Of a DNA stretch of 64,000 nucleotides, positions 1 through 10,362 are shown piece by piece. Numbering within the stretch: position 1 is the first letter of the stretch; every line of letters starts with the position of its first letter. The translations under genes were made by a program, and so were the position numbers. The DNA is from Opitutaceae bacterium (GTDB lineage Bacteria > Verrucomicrobiota > Verrucomicrobiia > Opitutales > Opitutaceae), in contig JAEUGY010000009.1 in NCBI GenBank assembly GCA_016794625.1, positions 48,330 to 112,329 on the forward strand, read 5' to 3'. The notes under the pieces were generated by a model. That model did not search any database. It had not been told where the DNA came from and worked only from the letters and a program-made list of their open reading frames with translations.

Positions 1-1
1 G

Positions 2-787
2 GCTGGCGCGACGCTCGGGGGAACCGTGGCCGCCGGACTGAGCGGACCGGGACGACTTCGCTACGGTGGCGTGCGCGACTTCATCCTCGGGGTCCGTTTC
101 ATCGACGGCTCGGGTCGGTCCCTCCGTCTCGGCGGCAAGGTGGTCAAGAACGCAGCGGGCTTCGATCTGCCCAAATTTCTGGTGGGCAGCCTCGGACGAC
201 TCGGCGTGATCACCGAACTGACCTTCAAGGTCTTCCCCCGCCCCGCGTCCACCCTGACGCTGCGTCTTCCGGTGTCGGACCCGCAACAGGCCGTGACCTT
301 GTTTGAAGCGCTGGGCTCAGGACGGTGGGAAGTTGAGGCGGCCGATCTTCCGCCCTCGGCGGACGCCGTCTATGTCCGGCTCGCCGGACCGGAAGGGACC
401 TTACCCCTGATCGCGCGCGAGTTGCTCGAGCTCGGATCCGGGCACACCCTCGAACCCGCCGTCGCGACGGCATTCTGGGACCATCTGCAGGCGCAGACGT
501 GGCGCGCGCCGGGCAACTCCCTGCACAAACTCGCTCTCCGCCCGCGTGAAGCACCCGCGCTCCTGCAGCAGGTGGCCGCAATGGGAGGTCAGGTTCATCT
601 CAGTTCCGCCGGCAGTCTCGCCTGGGTCGCCCTGCCCGTCGACAGCGACGCCGGCCGTCTTGGCCTGCAGGCCATGACCCTGCACGGCAGCGGCCCCCTG
701 TTCACGGGACGCGCCGCCGAACCCGATATCGCCCGCGCCATCAAACTCGCACTCGATCCCGTCCATCGTTTTCCCGGCTTCGCCTGA
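2..787 (+). CDS. glcE: Glycolate oxidase FAD-binding subunit GlcE, 5' end outside window
   Basis: The frame is open from base 2 and begins inside the FAD-binding (PCMH-type) domain, with GATLGGTVAAGLSGPGR followed by a KNAAGFDLPKFLVGSLG segment. Both are typical of GlcE. The start therefore lies upstream of the window; an internal GTG at 26 is not the real start. GlcE is the second flavin subunit of glycolate oxidase, which oxidises glycolate to glyoxylate with GlcD and the iron-sulfur subunit GlcF. The stop codon is one base before glcF, so the two are co-transcribed. glcD is expected just upstream but is not in view. The family call is confident because of the motif and the neighbour. Confidence 0.88.
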   Translation, partial: AGATLGGTVAAGLSGPGRLRYGGVRDFILGVRFIDGSGRSLRLGGKVVKNAAGFDLPKFLVGSLGRLGVITELTFKVFPRPASTLTLRLPVSDPQQAVTLFEALGSGRWEVEAADLPPSADAVYVRLAGPEGTLPLIARELLELGSGHTLEPAVATAFWDHLQAQTWRAPGNSLHKLALRPREAPALLQQVAAMGGQVHLSSAGSLAWVALPVDSDAGRLGLQAMTLHGSGPLFTGRAAEPDIARAIKLALDPVHRFPGFA

Positions 788-788
788 C

Positions 789-2054
789 ATGCTGCACTCC
801 ATCCCACCCGACTCCCGGGGTCCGCTGACGGCACCCATGATCCACGCCGTCGAAACCTGCGTGCATTGTGGTTTCTGCTTGGCGGCGTGTCCGACCTACC
901 GGGAACTGGGCCAGGAAATGGACTCTCCGCGCGGTCGGATCGTGCTCATGAAGGAGGTGCTTGAGGGCAAACTGACCGTCGCCGCCGCCCAGCCTCACAT
1001 CGACCGTTGTCTCGGTTGTCTCGCCTGTGAACCGGCGTGCCCAAGCGGTGTGCCTTATCGCGACTTGATCAGCCCTTACCGCTCCGTCGTCCGATCTCAG
1101 ACCCATCACTCCACGGCACACCGGGTCCGCCGGGCGTTGGTCCGGTGGACACTGCCGTCGCCGGTGCGTTTCCGTTGGGCCATCACCGCCGCTCGCCTCG
1201 GACGCTGGCTGCGACCCGTCCTTCCGTCGGTATTTCGGCCGCTCCTCGATCTCGCGCCGGCCTCGGTCCCGTCCCCTCAATCCTGGCCGGCTCTGGTTCC
1301 CGCCCTCGGTCCACGTCGAGCACGGGTCGCGCTGCTCACCGGATGCGCCCAGCAGGTCCTCGCTCCCGACATCACGGCCGCCGCCCTCGCCGTCCTCAGC
1401 CAGCAGGGGATCGAGGTGGTCGTTCCCGCCTCGCAGGGCTGCTGCGGCGGGCTGGCCTGGCACACCGGCGACCTTTCGACCGCGCAACGCTACGCCCGCC
1501 GCACGCTCGACGCGTTTCCAGACGACGTGGACGCGATCCTGACCACGGCCGCCGGCTGCGGTTCCGCGATGCACGAGTACGCCCTGATTCTCCGCGGTAC
1601 CTCCGACGAGGCGCGGGCCGAGCGGTTCCGACGGCGGGTGAAGGATGCGTCCCGTTTTCTCGTCGAGCTCGGATTACGCGGGACTCCGCGCGACACCGGA
1701 CTCCGTCGCAAGGTGGCCTATCACGATGCCTGTCACCTCTCGAACGCCCAGGGAGTCCACGACGAGCCCCGTCACCTCCTGCGCGCCATCCCTGGAGTGG
1801 AGGTGTGCGAACTGGCAGGCACGCAGCTCTGCTGCGGCAGCGCGGGCACCTACAATCTCGATCAACCCGCCATCGCCGAAGCGCTCGGTGAACAAAAGGC
1901 GCGAGCGGTGATCGCGAGCGGCGCGGAGACCGTGGTCAGCGGCAACATCGGTTGCCTGACCCAGCTGGAAGCGCACCTGAAACGCCTCGGCTCTCCAATC
2001 CGCGTCCGCCACACGTGGCAGGTCCTGCGCGACGCGCTGGTGCCGCCCGCCTGA
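789..2054 (+). CDS. glcF: Glycolate oxidase iron-sulfur subunit GlcF
   Basis: This 421-residue protein has two N-terminal ferredoxin-type [4Fe-4S] clusters: CVHCGFCLAACP (Cys24, 27, 30, 34) and CLGCLACEPACP (Cys74, 77, 80, 84). Two CCG domains follow, visible as CCGGLAWH and LCCGSAGTY. This order and length match GlcF, which passes electrons from the GlcD/GlcE flavins to the respiratory chain. The ATG at 789 is one base after the glcE stop, which supports translational coupling. The gene converges on the permease gene 33 bases downstream. It could be another CCG-domain dehydrogenase subunit such as a lactate one, but the adjacent glcE makes glycolate oxidase the better call. Confidence 0.9.
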   Translation: MLHSIPPDSRGPLTAPMIHAVETCVHCGFCLAACPTYRELGQEMDSPRGRIVLMKEVLEGKLTVAAAQPHIDRCLGCLACEPACPSGVPYRDLISPYRSVVRSQTHHSTAHRVRRALVRWTLPSPVRFRWAITAARLGRWLRPVLPSVFRPLLDLAPASVPSPQSWPALVPALGPRRARVALLTGCAQQVLAPDITAAALAVLSQQGIEVVVPASQGCCGGLAWHTGDLSTAQRYARRTLDAFPDDVDAILTTAAGCGSAMHEYALILRGTSDEARAERFRRRVKDASRFLVELGLRGTPRDTGLRRKVAYHDACHLSNAQGVHDEPRHLLRAIPGVEVCELAGTQLCCGSAGTYNLDQPAIAEALGEQKARAVIASGAETVVSGNIGCLTQLEAHLKRLGSPIRVRHTWQVLRDALVPPA

Positions 2055-2087
2055 ACCGGCCGGAGCGCGAATTCCCGGCGCTGCGCT

Positions 2088-3731
2088 TCAACGAGCGGCC
2101 GGCACCATGCCGGGCCAGACATAGGCCTGCAGCATCACCAGCACGCCCACCAGCAAGGCCAGCGCCACGCTGTGCCAGAACACGGAGCGAAGCACGGTGC
2201 CGGCATCCGGGCTGTCGGGGCGCCCCCCGGTGGCGACACTGGCGACAACGATGCTCTGGGCGTCGATCATCTTGCCCATCACCCCGCCGGAGCTGTTCGA
2301 CGCCGCCATCAGGATCGGCGACAGGCCGAGTTGTTCCGCCGAGACCTTCTGCAGATTGCCAAAGAGCACGTTCGACGAGGTGTCGCTCCCGGTCAGCGCC
2401 ACCCCCAGCCAGCCGATCAAGGGCGAGAAAAACGGAAACCACCAGCCGGTGCCCGCCATCGCGAGGCCCATGGTTGTATCCGTTCCGCTATAACGCGTGG
2501 TGAAGCCCAGCGCCAGCATCAGGGCGATGGTCAGGAGTGACACCCGCACCTTCCAGAAGGTCCGGGCATAGAGCGAAACCAGCCTCCTCGGGCCGAGTCC
2601 CAGCATGAACCCCGCGCCCACCCCCGCGAGCAGCAGCGCCGTGCCGGTGGCCGAGAGCGCGTTGAAGACATAGACCGCCGATTCCGGTTCCGGGTGTGGC
2701 GCGAGCGGAGGCATCTTCACCACCTGGAGGTGCAGACCCGGGACAGGAAAACTGGGCGCAAAGATCCGATTGAGCGCGCCCTTGAAGAACGGCAGCCCCC
2801 ACAGAAACACCGACAGACTTAACAGCACCCACGGCAGCCAGGCCCGCCAGACCCGTCCGTCCCCCAACGGTGGGACCGATGCCCGCAGTTCGACCGGTCC
2901 GTCGCCGACCGGCGCATCCGCCGGTTTCCAAAACAACATCAGCGCGGTCAGCGCCCCCATCGACACCACGGAGGCAATGATGTCGACCAGCATGGGACCA
3001 ATGAAATTGCTCACGAGGTACTGTGCGACGCCGAAGCTGCCGCCGGCGACCAGACAGGCCGGCCACACCGCCTTCATGCCCCTCCACCCGGACTGCGCGG
3101 CTATCAGCCAGAACGGCACAATCAGAGAAAAGAACGGCAGTTGGCGTCCCACCATCGAACTGAGCGCCTGCAAATCGAGATCGGTGATCTTCGCCAGCGT
3201 GATCAACGGTGTGCCGAGCGCCCCGAACGCCACCGGCGCGGTGTTGCCGATCAACGCCAGTTTGGCGGCCTCGAGTGGACGAAAGCCCAGGCCGATGAGC
3301 AGTGCCCCGCTGATCGCCACCGGAGCACCAAACCCCGCGGCCCCTTCGATGAACGCGCCAAAGCTGAACGCGATGAGCAGGGCCTGAATCCGCCGATCCC
3401 CCGAGACCCCCGCCACCTGCCGCTGCAGCACCGCAAACCCACCCGTCTCAACCGAGAGGTTGTAGATGAAGATGGCATTGAGCACGATCCACCCGATCGG
3501 AAACAGGCCAAACGCAGCGCCGTAGCCCATCGAGGTCACCGCCAGCGAAGCCGGCATCTGATAGACAAAGACCGCGATCCCGCCCGCCACCAAGAGTCCA
3601 GCCAACGCCGCGACATGCGCCCGCACGTGCCAGAACGCCAGCAAACCCAAAAGGGTGACCACCGGCAGGGCCGCCACGAGGGCAGAGAGTGCCACTCCGC
3701 CAAGGGGCTCGTACGTTTGTGACCAAGGCAT
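2088..3731 (-). CDS. L-lactate/glycolate permease (LctP/GlcA family)
   Basis: This 547-residue polytopic membrane protein carries the hallmarks of the LctP family: [26 protein letters not shown], in two adjacent blocks near residues 120-150, then [14 protein letters not shown], and a C-terminal [14 protein letters not shown] with [15 protein letters not shown]. Family members import lactate or glycolate with protons. I start it at the ATG at 3731 (MPWSQTYEP), which fits family N-termini; the longer frame to 3812 adds a low-quality extension. It converges on glcF, so glycolate (GlcA-like) is the probable substrate, although lactate cannot be excluded. A lactonase-fold gene lies 37 bases upstream on the same strand and may be co-transcribed. 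Confidence 0.88.
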   Translation of the reverse strand: MPWSQTYEPLGGVALSALVAALPVVTLLGLLAFWHVRAHVAALAGLLVAGGIAVFVYQMPASLAVTSMGYGAAFGLFPIGWIVLNAIFIYNLSVETGGFAVLQRQVAGVSGDRRIQALLIAFSFGAFIEGAAGFGAPVAISGALLIGLGFRPLEAAKLALIGNTAPVAFGALGTPLITLAKITDLDLQALSSMVGRQLPFFSLIVPFWLIAAQSGWRGMKAVWPACLVAGGSFGVAQYLVSNFIGPMLVDIIASVVSMGALTALMLFWKPADAPVGDGPVELRASVPPLGDGRVWRAWLPWVLLSLSVFLWGLPFFKGALNRIFAPSFPVPGLHLQVVKMPPLAPHPEPESAVYVFNALSATGTALLLAGVGAGFMLGLGPRRLVSLYARTFWKVRVSLLTIALMLALGFTTRYSGTDTTMGLAMAGTGWWFPFFSPLIGWLGVALTGSDTSSNVLFGNLQKVSAEQLGLSPILMAASNSSGGVMGKMIDAQSIVVASVATGGRPDSPDAGTVLRSVFWHSVALALLVGVLVMLQAYVWPGMVPAAR

Positions 3732-3768
3732 GGGGCAGCTCAGGGGTGAGACGGTCGTTCTCCGCTCG

Positions 3769-4896
3769 CTAGGATTTTGGAGCGAAGAGGATACAGATCG
3801 GCGCCGGCACATTGATCACGCCTTTGGTCTGGTAGGTCAGGAGGCCCGAGGCCGGATCAACCCGGTGCACGGACACCGTGTTGGAGTCCGCCCCGGCCGC
3901 CAGCAACCAGCCACCGCCCGGCGCGAGATTGATGTTGCGCGGAAACGCACCGCGCACGGGCTGCACCTGAATGACCGACAGCGCGGAGGTGGCGGGATCG
4001 GCGCGATACACCGTCACCGAATCATGTCCGCGATTCGACGAGTAGACAAAGCGTCCGCTCGGGTGCACCAGGATCTCCGCCGCCGAATTGAACGCCTCCT
4101 TCGCCTTGGCCTCCTCACTCAGCGCCGGGACCGTCGCCAGCAGACGCGCCGTGCCGGACTGCGGCTCCCAGGCATACGTGGTGACCGACAGCGACAATTC
4201 GTTCAGCAGGTAGATGAATTGGCCATCGGGAGAAAACCGCAGGTGACGCGGACCGCCGCCCGGCACCGAGGCCGCGAATCCGTGGCGCTCGATGGCCGGC
4301 CGCTCGAGGTCGACGCGATAGATGACCACGCCATCCATACCCAAATCGGGGACGAGGGCGAAGCGCCCATCGGGAGAAAACCCGCACCAATGGGCGTGCG
4401 GCGCATCCTGCCGGCCCTTGACCACCCGCGATCCGCCCGTGTGACGATGAATGACTGCGGTGCCCAGCCGGCCGGCTGCATCCAGTGGGAACAGCGCGGT
4501 GGACCCGGCTCCATACTGCGCCGTGAGCAGGAAACGGCCCGACGGGTGCACCGCGATGTGCGCGCCCCCGCCGTCGCCCGTCGGGGATGCGTTGATCACC
4601 TCCAACCCGCCGCCTGCCTGGATGCGATAGCCAATCGCGCCCGGTCCTCCCGGAAAATTCGCGACCGCATACAGCTTCGTCCCGTCCGGATGCAACGCGA
4701 GGAACCCGGGGGAACCGACCTCGGCCGCCAACTCCGCCGGCGACAGTTTGCCGTCCGTCTCGTTGAAGGTCGACCGGTAGATGCCCTTGGCCCCCGGTCC
4801 GCCCGTGCCAAAATACACCAGCTCCGCCGCCAGGCTCAGGGTTGCGCTACCCCAGAGACCCGCTCCCGACGCCAGGATCCGTAAGAATCGGTTCAT
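3769..4896 (-). CDS. Secreted lactonase-family beta-propeller protein (6-phosphogluconolactonase YbhE type)
   Basis: The 375-residue product has an N-terminal signal peptide ([24 protein letters not shown]) followed by a seven-bladed propeller-like series of repeats. The blades carry [70 protein letters not shown] and [13 protein letters not shown]. These are signatures of the Pfam lactonase family (PF10282). Cytoplasmic members hydrolyse 6-phosphogluconolactone. This one is predicted to be exported, so its substrate may be a different lactone and the activity is unproven. It precedes the permease gene by 37 bases in the same direction. Confidence 0.82.
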   Translation of the reverse strand: MNRFLRILASGAGLWGSATLSLAAELVYFGTGGPGAKGIYRSTFNETDGKLSPAELAAEVGSPGFLALHPDGTKLYAVANFPGGPGAIGYRIQAGGGLEVINASPTGDGGGAHIAVHPSGRFLLTAQYGAGSTALFPLDAAGRLGTAVIHRHTGGSRVVKGRQDAPHAHWCGFSPDGRFALVPDLGMDGVVIYRVDLERPAIERHGFAASVPGGGPRHLRFSPDGQFIYLLNELSLSVTTYAWEPQSGTARLLATVPALSEEAKAKEAFNSAAEILVHPSGRFVYSSNRGHDSVTVYRADPATSALSVIQVQPVRGAFPRNINLAPGGGWLLAAGADSNTVSVHRVDPASGLLTYQTKGVINVPAPICILFAPKS

Positions 4897-5113
4897 GGTT
4901 CAGGGCTAGCAGAGGGAGCGGCGCAAAGCCGAGAAAATCCGTGCGGCGCGGCCCATCCCGTCGCCCCCCGTCCTGACGTTCCCCCGCTCCGACCTTGCGC
5001 TGGCGCCCGGTGCATGCGATACAGATCCGGTCCGGAAGCTCCCCAGCCAGCCGCGTCGCCGCGGTCGCACCCGGCTTCCGGATTCGCCGCCCCGGCGGGG
5101 AACGTTTTTCACC

Positions 5114-5902
5114 ATGCTCATCCGTCGTTCACCGTTGCTTTGGATCCTGGGCAGCCTGGTGGTCGTCACCGCACTGCAGGCGGCAAAACCCAAAAAGCCA
5201 ACCGGACCCGAGGTGCTCGTGGTCTCTGATCTGCTCGTGGAGGAAAGCCGCGCCCCGAGGCCGACGCCCGAAAAACCCGTTTACTACTTTCTGCTGGGGG
5301 GACTGGAACGGACGCTGGGGGACTCGATCGCCGGGGAACCCATGCCCAAGACTGAGCAGATGACCCGCGAACTCGTCGCCGCCCTCGCCACCCAGGGCTA
5401 CCGGCGCACGCAACTCGGAGGGCCGATGCCCACGCAGGCGCTCGTTTTCACGTTTGGCTCGGCCAATCTCTCCAGCATGGATTTTTCAGATACAGACTTG
5501 GTCACCGGGGAAACCACCACGTCCACCGTCGACTTCAACCGCCGCGAGATCGCCCAACTCGTGGGCGCGGACAAGGCCGCCCGGGGCTTCACGCGGTCAA
5601 GCGAGGCCGAACGCGTGTTCGAAGCGGCCCGGGACGACCGGGTGTACGTCCTCGTCGCCGCGTTCGACGCCGCCGATCTCGCGAAAAAGAAAAAGACGCT
5701 GCTGTGGCGCACGCGCGTCTCCATCGACTCCCGCCGTCGCACGCTGCCGGAGTCACTGCCCATCATGCTGGCCAGCGCCGCCCCCTACTTTGGCAAAGCC
5801 TCCGACCTGCCGGTCTTCATCGAAGACGCCGACCGCCGGAAGACCGAAGTTCAGGTGGGTGCCCCGGTGGTCGTCCCCACCCCGCCCCCCGAAAAACCCT
5901 GA
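5114..5902 (+). CDS. Secreted protein of unknown function
   Basis: I do not recognise a named family. The 262-residue product starts with a clear signal peptide (MLIRRSPLLWILGSLVVVTALQA). A basic linker and a mixed alpha/beta domain follow, with YYFLLGGLERTLGD and a later segment VYVLVAAFDAADL preceding a LLWRTRVSID strand. The tail is rich in proline and valine (VVVPTPPPEKP). The layout resembles small exported proteins in which a C-terminal strand reports on a compared value (DUF4136-like), but this is only a resemblance. It stands alone, 217 bases downstream of the divergently oriented lactonase gene. No strong ribosome-binding site was seen; the signal peptide fixes the ATG. Confidence 0.65.
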   Translation: MLIRRSPLLWILGSLVVVTALQAAKPKKPTGPEVLVVSDLLVEESRAPRPTPEKPVYYFLLGGLERTLGDSIAGEPMPKTEQMTRELVAALATQGYRRTQLGGPMPTQALVFTFGSANLSSMDFSDTDLVTGETTTSTVDFNRREIAQLVGADKAARGFTRSSEAERVFEAARDDRVYVLVAAFDAADLAKKKKTLLWRTRVSIDSRRRTLPESLPIMLASAAPYFGKASDLPVFIEDADRRKTEVQVGAPVVVPTPPPEKP

Positions 5903-5990
5903 CCTGCAGCGCGGGCTTGATGGCGGTGCGGAGAAGCCGCCGGTGCGTCGCGGGAGCGCCCCGGCACGTCACCGACCAGAAGAAAATCAC

Positions 5991-6021
5991 TTGAACCAAT
6001 CGCGCACTCAAACTGCATAAA
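5991..6021 (+). promoter_or_regulatory. Possible sigma-70-like promoter for the sensor kinase gene
   Basis: An unusually AT-rich patch in the 290-base gap before the kinase gene contains TTGAAC at 5991-5996 and CATAAA at 6016-6021, separated by 19 bases. Each hexamer matches the housekeeping consensus at four of six positions and the spacing is a little long. It lies about 170 bases before the kinase ATG. This is a pattern match only. Confidence 0.3.
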
Positions 6022-6192
6022 TTCTTTACTGTCCTGAGCTTGCCATTGTCAGAGAACCCATTTCCTCTCGCGGCAGGAGTGTTGATTGAACCCCGTCGCC
6101 CGCACACCGATCCGGTCTTGCCCTGTCCGGGATCGTGCGTCGGCGCGTGAGGACGGGTGGCAGGATTCCTCCCCCGAACGGAGACAGGGACG

Positions 6193-8955
6193 ATGAGTGC
6201 CAAACGCCTTTCCGATTCACTTTCATTGCGGAGAAAGGTCCTGCATCCGCTTCTGCTTGCGGCCCTGGTCTCGGGAGCACTCGCCCTCTGGCTGATCCAG
6301 ACGACGTTTGACCGGCATGTGGTGGTGCAACTGCGAAACCGAGCGGAACTGGTCGCCCAGGCGGCCAACGCGGCGGCCGAACATCTGATTGGACCGCGTG
6401 CGCTTCAGGAAGTGGTACGCGCGTGGGCTTCCCATCCGGAAGTGACCCTCGTCGTCGTGGCGGGGGGACGTCCCGCCCGCGTCCTCGCGTCGACCCGCAG
6501 CGCCTGGGTCGGGCTGAAGGTGACGGAATTGGAGGACCCCCATCTCAAGGCCATCCTGGCGGAAGGGGCCGGTTCCCCACAACCCCACCTGCAAGTCGAC
6601 CCGAAGGGGCGTGACGCACACTACCGCCGCCCACTCCGGCTCGGGCCGGGGGCGGCCGGAGCACCCGAGCTCGCCGACGGGGTGGTGGTGGTGCGTCTGG
6701 ATACTCGCGCCGCCTTCGCCGGAGCCCAAAGCGATGCCTGGGACCTTTCGGCCGCGACCCTTGGATTGATTGGTGTCGTCGCCCTGTTCGGTTACTGGCG
6801 CATTCGATCCCAGGTGCTTCAGCCCGTCGAACGGCTGGCCAATACCTTCGCGCCGGCGCCGGCTATCGCGACCTCGGGACCGGAAGCAACGCCACCGCCC
6901 CACCACGACCTTTTCGGCCAGCTGGAATGGCGCTTGCGGCAAGCGCTCCACGAGGTCGAACGCACGAGTGCCGCCCTGCGCATCAGCGAGGAACGGTTCA
7001 AAGGGGTCTTCAATCACAGCCCGGTCGCGATCACACTGCTCAGTTCCCCGGACCGCCGCTTCGTTGAAATCAACCACGCCGGACTGCAACTCTTTGGCTA
7101 CACGCCCGACGAGATGATCGGGCGCACGTCGCTTGAGCTCGAGCTGTGGGTCGACCTCGCCGACCGCGCCCGCTATCTGGCCGAGCTGAACGCCCACGGG
7201 CACGTCAGTGGGTTCGAGACACTCATGCGCCGCAAAAGTGGCGAGGTGTTTGCGGTCGTGTATTCGGGCACCCTCGTCGAAATCGGAGGCCAGCCTTACA
7301 GCCTCAATTCCATGCGTGACATCACCGGCCGGCGGCGGGCGGAACAAGCGTTGCGCGAAAGCGAACAGCGCCTCGCCTATGCCCTCGATGCGACCGATGA
7401 CGGTCTCTGGGATTGGAACATCGCGACCGGCGAAGTGCACTTCAGTCCCCGTTGGAACCGGCTCCTCGGGTTTCAGCCCGGCGAGGTGCCGGCGCGGGTG
7501 GAATCCTTTTTCCCCCTTGTTCACCCCGACGATCTTGAGCACCTCCGGCAGGAACTGAACGACCACCTGGAGGGACGCAAACCTGTCAAACAGACCACGG
7601 CCCGCCTGCGCACCAAGAGCGGGGAATACCGCTGGTTCCTCGATCGCGGCAAGGTCGTCGTGCGCGACTCCGCGGGTAGGCCCCTACGCATGGTCGGCAC
7701 CATCACGGACGTCACCGAACGAAAGAAGGCCGAGGCCGAACAACTGCGCATCCGCGAGCGGCTGCATCAGAACCAGAAGCTCGAGGCGCTCGGCACCCTG
7801 GCGGGCGGCATCGCGCATGACTTCAACAATATCCTCACCGCCATTACCATTTGCACGACGCTGGCCAAGGACGAGTGTGTTCCGGGCGTCACGCGCGTGC
7901 CCGAGTACTGCAACGAGATCCTGAAGAGCGCCGGCCGGGCCAAGGAATTGATTCGTCAGATACAGCTGGTCGGGCGCCCGGAAAGCGGCGAACGACGACC
8001 GATTGAACTGCAAACCATTGTGACGGAGGTCGTGTCCCTGCTTCGCTCGACCGCGCCTCCGTCGGTGGACCTGCGTTCCGATTTCGGACCCGGCCCCCAC
8101 CCCATTGTGGCGAATGCCACCCAGATCCACCAAGTCGTGATGAATCTGGCGATCAATGCGATCCACGCGCTGCAGGCCAACGGCGGCAGCCTGACCTTTC
8201 GCCTCGCCGGCCAGCGGGTGGAGGCGCCCCAGGAGGAGGACGGCGCCGAGCTCCGGCCCGGCGACTACATCCGTCTGGGCGTCGAAGACACGGGCTCGGG
8301 CATGGAGCCCGCCGTGCTCAGTCGCATCTTCGAGCCTTTCTTCACCACCAAGAAGCCCGGGGAGGGCTCGGGCCTGGGACTGGCGGTCGTCCGCGGGATT
8401 GTCCGCGGTCACGGAGGGTTCATCGGGGTTCGCAGCACGCCCGGCAAGGGCACCTCGATCACCGTGTGGTTTCCCCGCGGCGAGCCGCATCCGGTCGGGC
8501 CGTCCTCCGCCCCCGCGGAACAGATTCCCCGCGGCCAGGGGCAACGCCTGCTCTTCGTCGATGACGAGATCATCATCACCCGCTCCATGCAGCGTCTCCT
8601 CGAGAATCTCGGTTACCACGTCACGACCTTCAACAATCCCCTGCTCGCGCTGACGCACCTTTCGAAGGCTCCGGCCGAAGTCGATCTTCTGATGACCGAT
8701 TTCCAGATGCCTGAAATGATGGGGAACGAGGTGGCGAAACGAGCGCGTGCCATTCGTCCCGGCCTGCCCGTGATCCTCTCCAGCGGATTTGCCTCCAACT
8801 TCACCGAGGACCAACTCGTGGCCGAAGGTGTCGGTGCCATCTTGCACAAACCCTATGAGGCCCGGGAGCTCGCCACGTTGCTGGTTCAGATGCTGCCTCC
8901 CGCGGCCCGCTCCCAGCCATCCGCCGCCCCGGAGCCTTCGGGTCGAACGTCGTGA
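6193..8955 (+). CDS. Membrane hybrid sensor histidine kinase with two PAS domains and a receiver
   Basis: The 920-residue protein has two membrane helices bracketing a periplasmic sensor (helix 1 about residues 20-40, helix 2 about 185-205). A first PAS domain (about 260-380, RFKGVFNHSPVAITLL) and a second PAS/PAC domain (about 385-515, DATDDGLWDWN) follow. The HisKA site is AGGIAHDFNN with His542. The ATPase has NLAINAIHAL, DTGSGM and GSGLGLAVVRG, and a C-terminal receiver has phospho-acceptor Asp836 in MTDFQMPEM. The receiver has no attached output domain, so phosphate probably passes to another protein. I use the ATG at 6193, preceded by ACAGGGA, rather than the GTG at 6157. No response-regulator gene is adjacent, so the signal and targets are unknown. 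Confidence 0.92.
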   Translation: MSAKRLSDSLSLRRKVLHPLLLAALVSGALALWLIQTTFDRHVVVQLRNRAELVAQAANAAAEHLIGPRALQEVVRAWASHPEVTLVVVAGGRPARVLASTRSAWVGLKVTELEDPHLKAILAEGAGSPQPHLQVDPKGRDAHYRRPLRLGPGAAGAPELADGVVVVRLDTRAAFAGAQSDAWDLSAATLGLIGVVALFGYWRIRSQVLQPVERLANTFAPAPAIATSGPEATPPPHHDLFGQLEWRLRQALHEVERTSAALRISEERFKGVFNHSPVAITLLSSPDRRFVEINHAGLQLFGYTPDEMIGRTSLELELWVDLADRARYLAELNAHGHVSGFETLMRRKSGEVFAVVYSGTLVEIGGQPYSLNSMRDITGRRRAEQALRESEQRLAYALDATDDGLWDWNIATGEVHFSPRWNRLLGFQPGEVPARVESFFPLVHPDDLEHLRQELNDHLEGRKPVKQTTARLRTKSGEYRWFLDRGKVVVRDSAGRPLRMVGTITDVTERKKAEAEQLRIRERLHQNQKLEALGTLAGGIAHDFNNILTAITICTTLAKDECVPGVTRVPEYCNEILKSAGRAKELIRQIQLVGRPESGERRPIELQTIVTEVVSLLRSTAPPSVDLRSDFGPGPHPIVANATQIHQVVMNLAINAIHALQANGGSLTFRLAGQRVEAPQEEDGAELRPGDYIRLGVEDTGSGMEPAVLSRIFEPFFTTKKPGEGSGLGLAVVRGIVRGHGGFIGVRSTPGKGTSITVWFPRGEPHPVGPSSAPAEQIPRGQGQRLLFVDDEIIITRSMQRLLENLGYHVTTFNNPLLALTHLSKAPAEVDLLMTDFQMPEMMGNEVAKRARAIRPGLPVILSSGFASNFTEDQLVAEGVGAILHKPYEARELATLLVQMLPPAARSQPSAAPEPSGRTS

Positions 8956-9062
8956 CGGTTCACGCGGCGGCCTCCGTGTCGCCACCGTCTGCGGAACAGG
9001 GATCCAAAGCCGGGCGCGAGAAGAGCCTTTCCTCTTGGAGTGGGTTCCGACAGCGTCGCGGG

Positions 9063-9692
9063 GTGAACGTGCGTCTTACCCTCCTCGCTTTGCTCCTTCC
9101 GGTCTCGTTTTCGCTGGTCCAAGGCGCGCCTCCGGCGTCGGCGGTCGGGGGCGAGGCGTCCTTCGTCCCTCTCTTCAATGGCCGCGATTTGTCGGGTTGG
9201 AAACAGCCGGCGCCCAATCCGTTCTGGTCCGTGGTCAATGGAGTGCTGGTGGGACAAAATGACGAGAAGCTGACGGGCAGCATGCTCTGGACGGAAAAGA
9301 CCTACGGGAATTTCATTTTTGAGTGCGACGTCCGCTGGGACGGCGAGATCGACTCCGGGTTCATGCTGCGCAAACCGGAGCTGCAACTCCAGATCGGCAT
9401 CTCCGGCAGTCTGAAACGGGACATGACCGGTTCGTTCTACACGGGCGGCAAACCTGCTTATCCGGAGGAAGGTCAAGCGCCGCATGCCGCCACCTTGTTC
9501 ACGCCGGGCGAATGGACGCGCTTCCGGTTGGAGGCCCGTGGCAACACCTTCACCGTTCTCATCAACGGCAAGCCCGCCTCTCAGTACACGAATCCCTCCT
9601 ACGCCACGCCGGCGCCCATCGGTCTGCAGGTTCACCCGAAGCGGGCGATGAAGGTGGAATTCCGCAACGTACGGATTGTCGAGCTTCCCTGA
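9063..9692 (+). CDS. Secreted DUF1080 (3-keto-disaccharide hydrolase fold) protein
   Basis: After a signal peptide (VNVRLTLLALLLPVSFSLVQG) the protein has the DUF1080 sandwich fold: FVPLFNGRDLSGW, then FWSVVNGVLVG, YGNFIFECDVRW, a central IDSGFMLR and a closing GLQVHPKRAMKVEFRNVRIVEL. DUF1080 (PF06439) proteins are abundant in Verrucomicrobiota and Planctomycetes. Some hydrolyse 3-keto-glycosides; most are untested. The frame is open from a GTG at 8952, overlapping the kinase stop by four bases (GTGA), so coupled translation with a longer N-terminus is possible. The GTG at 9063 (or 9069) places the signal peptide at the very start, so I prefer it. No good ribosome-binding site is visible for either. 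Confidence 0.78.
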   Translation: MNVRLTLLALLLPVSFSLVQGAPPASAVGGEASFVPLFNGRDLSGWKQPAPNPFWSVVNGVLVGQNDEKLTGSMLWTEKTYGNFIFECDVRWDGEIDSGFMLRKPELQLQIGISGSLKRDMTGSFYTGGKPAYPEEGQAPHAATLFTPGEWTRFRLEARGNTFTVLINGKPASQYTNPSYATPAPIGLQVHPKRAMKVEFRNVRIVELP

Positions 9693-9813
9693 CGGTAGTC
9701 GCAGGGGGAGCCAAAGACCTGAGGGGTGGCTGGAGATCCGGGCACGGCGTTTTTCACGCAATTCGCACGGAGACTTCATACGGATCGCACACGTCCTGCG
9801 TACCGTAGCCGGC

Positions 9814-10362
9814 ATGTCCCCCGACGCCGCTTCGACCCTGGAGTCACCGCTCCGCGCGTGGTCGGCATCCGTCTGCGCAGGGATCGCCGGTCTGGGTCTG
9901 CTCTCGCTCCGACCAGACCTTGAACGGGATCTGTTCGCCCAAGGCGCCGCCCGGGTGGCGGGCTTTTTGACCGGTGCACCGGTGTTTCCGGTGGACGGCG
10001 GCTGGCAATTGCCGCTGGCGGGCGGGCCGGTGGTGGTGACGGCGGATTGCAGCGGGACGGACTTCTTCCTGCTTGGCGCCGTGCTGATGACGCGGCTGCT
10101 GCTCCGACGCGGGGCTCGCGTCTGGCTGGCCGTCCCGGGCGGACTGTTCGCCGCCGTGCCGTTCACCCTCGGGGTCAACGGGCTCCGGGTGGTCGCCGTG
10201 TTGCAATTGCATCACTGGGTCCTGCCGCACCTGCCGCCGGTCTACGGACCCTTTCTCCACCTGGTGGTGGGCACCGCGGTCTTCCTTCCCTGCCTGATCC
10301 TGCTGCATCTCGCGTCCGAACACCATGCCCGACCCCGTTTCTCCCGTCCCCACTCCCGCTGA
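9814..10362 (+). CDS. xrtK: Exosortase K-type transpeptidase/protease
   Basis: The 182-residue membrane protein has the three catalytic residues of exosortases in order: Cys79 in TADCSGTDFF, Arg125 in VNGLRVV and His149 in GPFLHLVVGT. They sit in or next to hydrophobic helices at about 20-36, 80-100, 103-135 and 145-168. Exosortases are membrane enzymes that process C-terminal PEP-CTERM-like tails on exported proteins. The short length and the immediately downstream 988-residue partner match the XrtK/MSEP-CTERM two-gene arrangement known for this subtype. The frame opens at a TTG at 9676, but the ATG at 9814 gives the expected N-terminus. It overlaps the downstream gene by 38 bases, so the two are made together. 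Confidence 0.83.
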   Translation: MSPDAASTLESPLRAWSASVCAGIAGLGLLSLRPDLERDLFAQGAARVAGFLTGAPVFPVDGGWQLPLAGGPVVVTADCSGTDFFLLGAVLMTRLLLRRGARVWLAVPGGLFAAVPFTLGVNGLRVVAVLQLHHWVLPHLPPVYGPFLHLVVGTAVFLPCLILLHLASEHHARPRFSRPHSR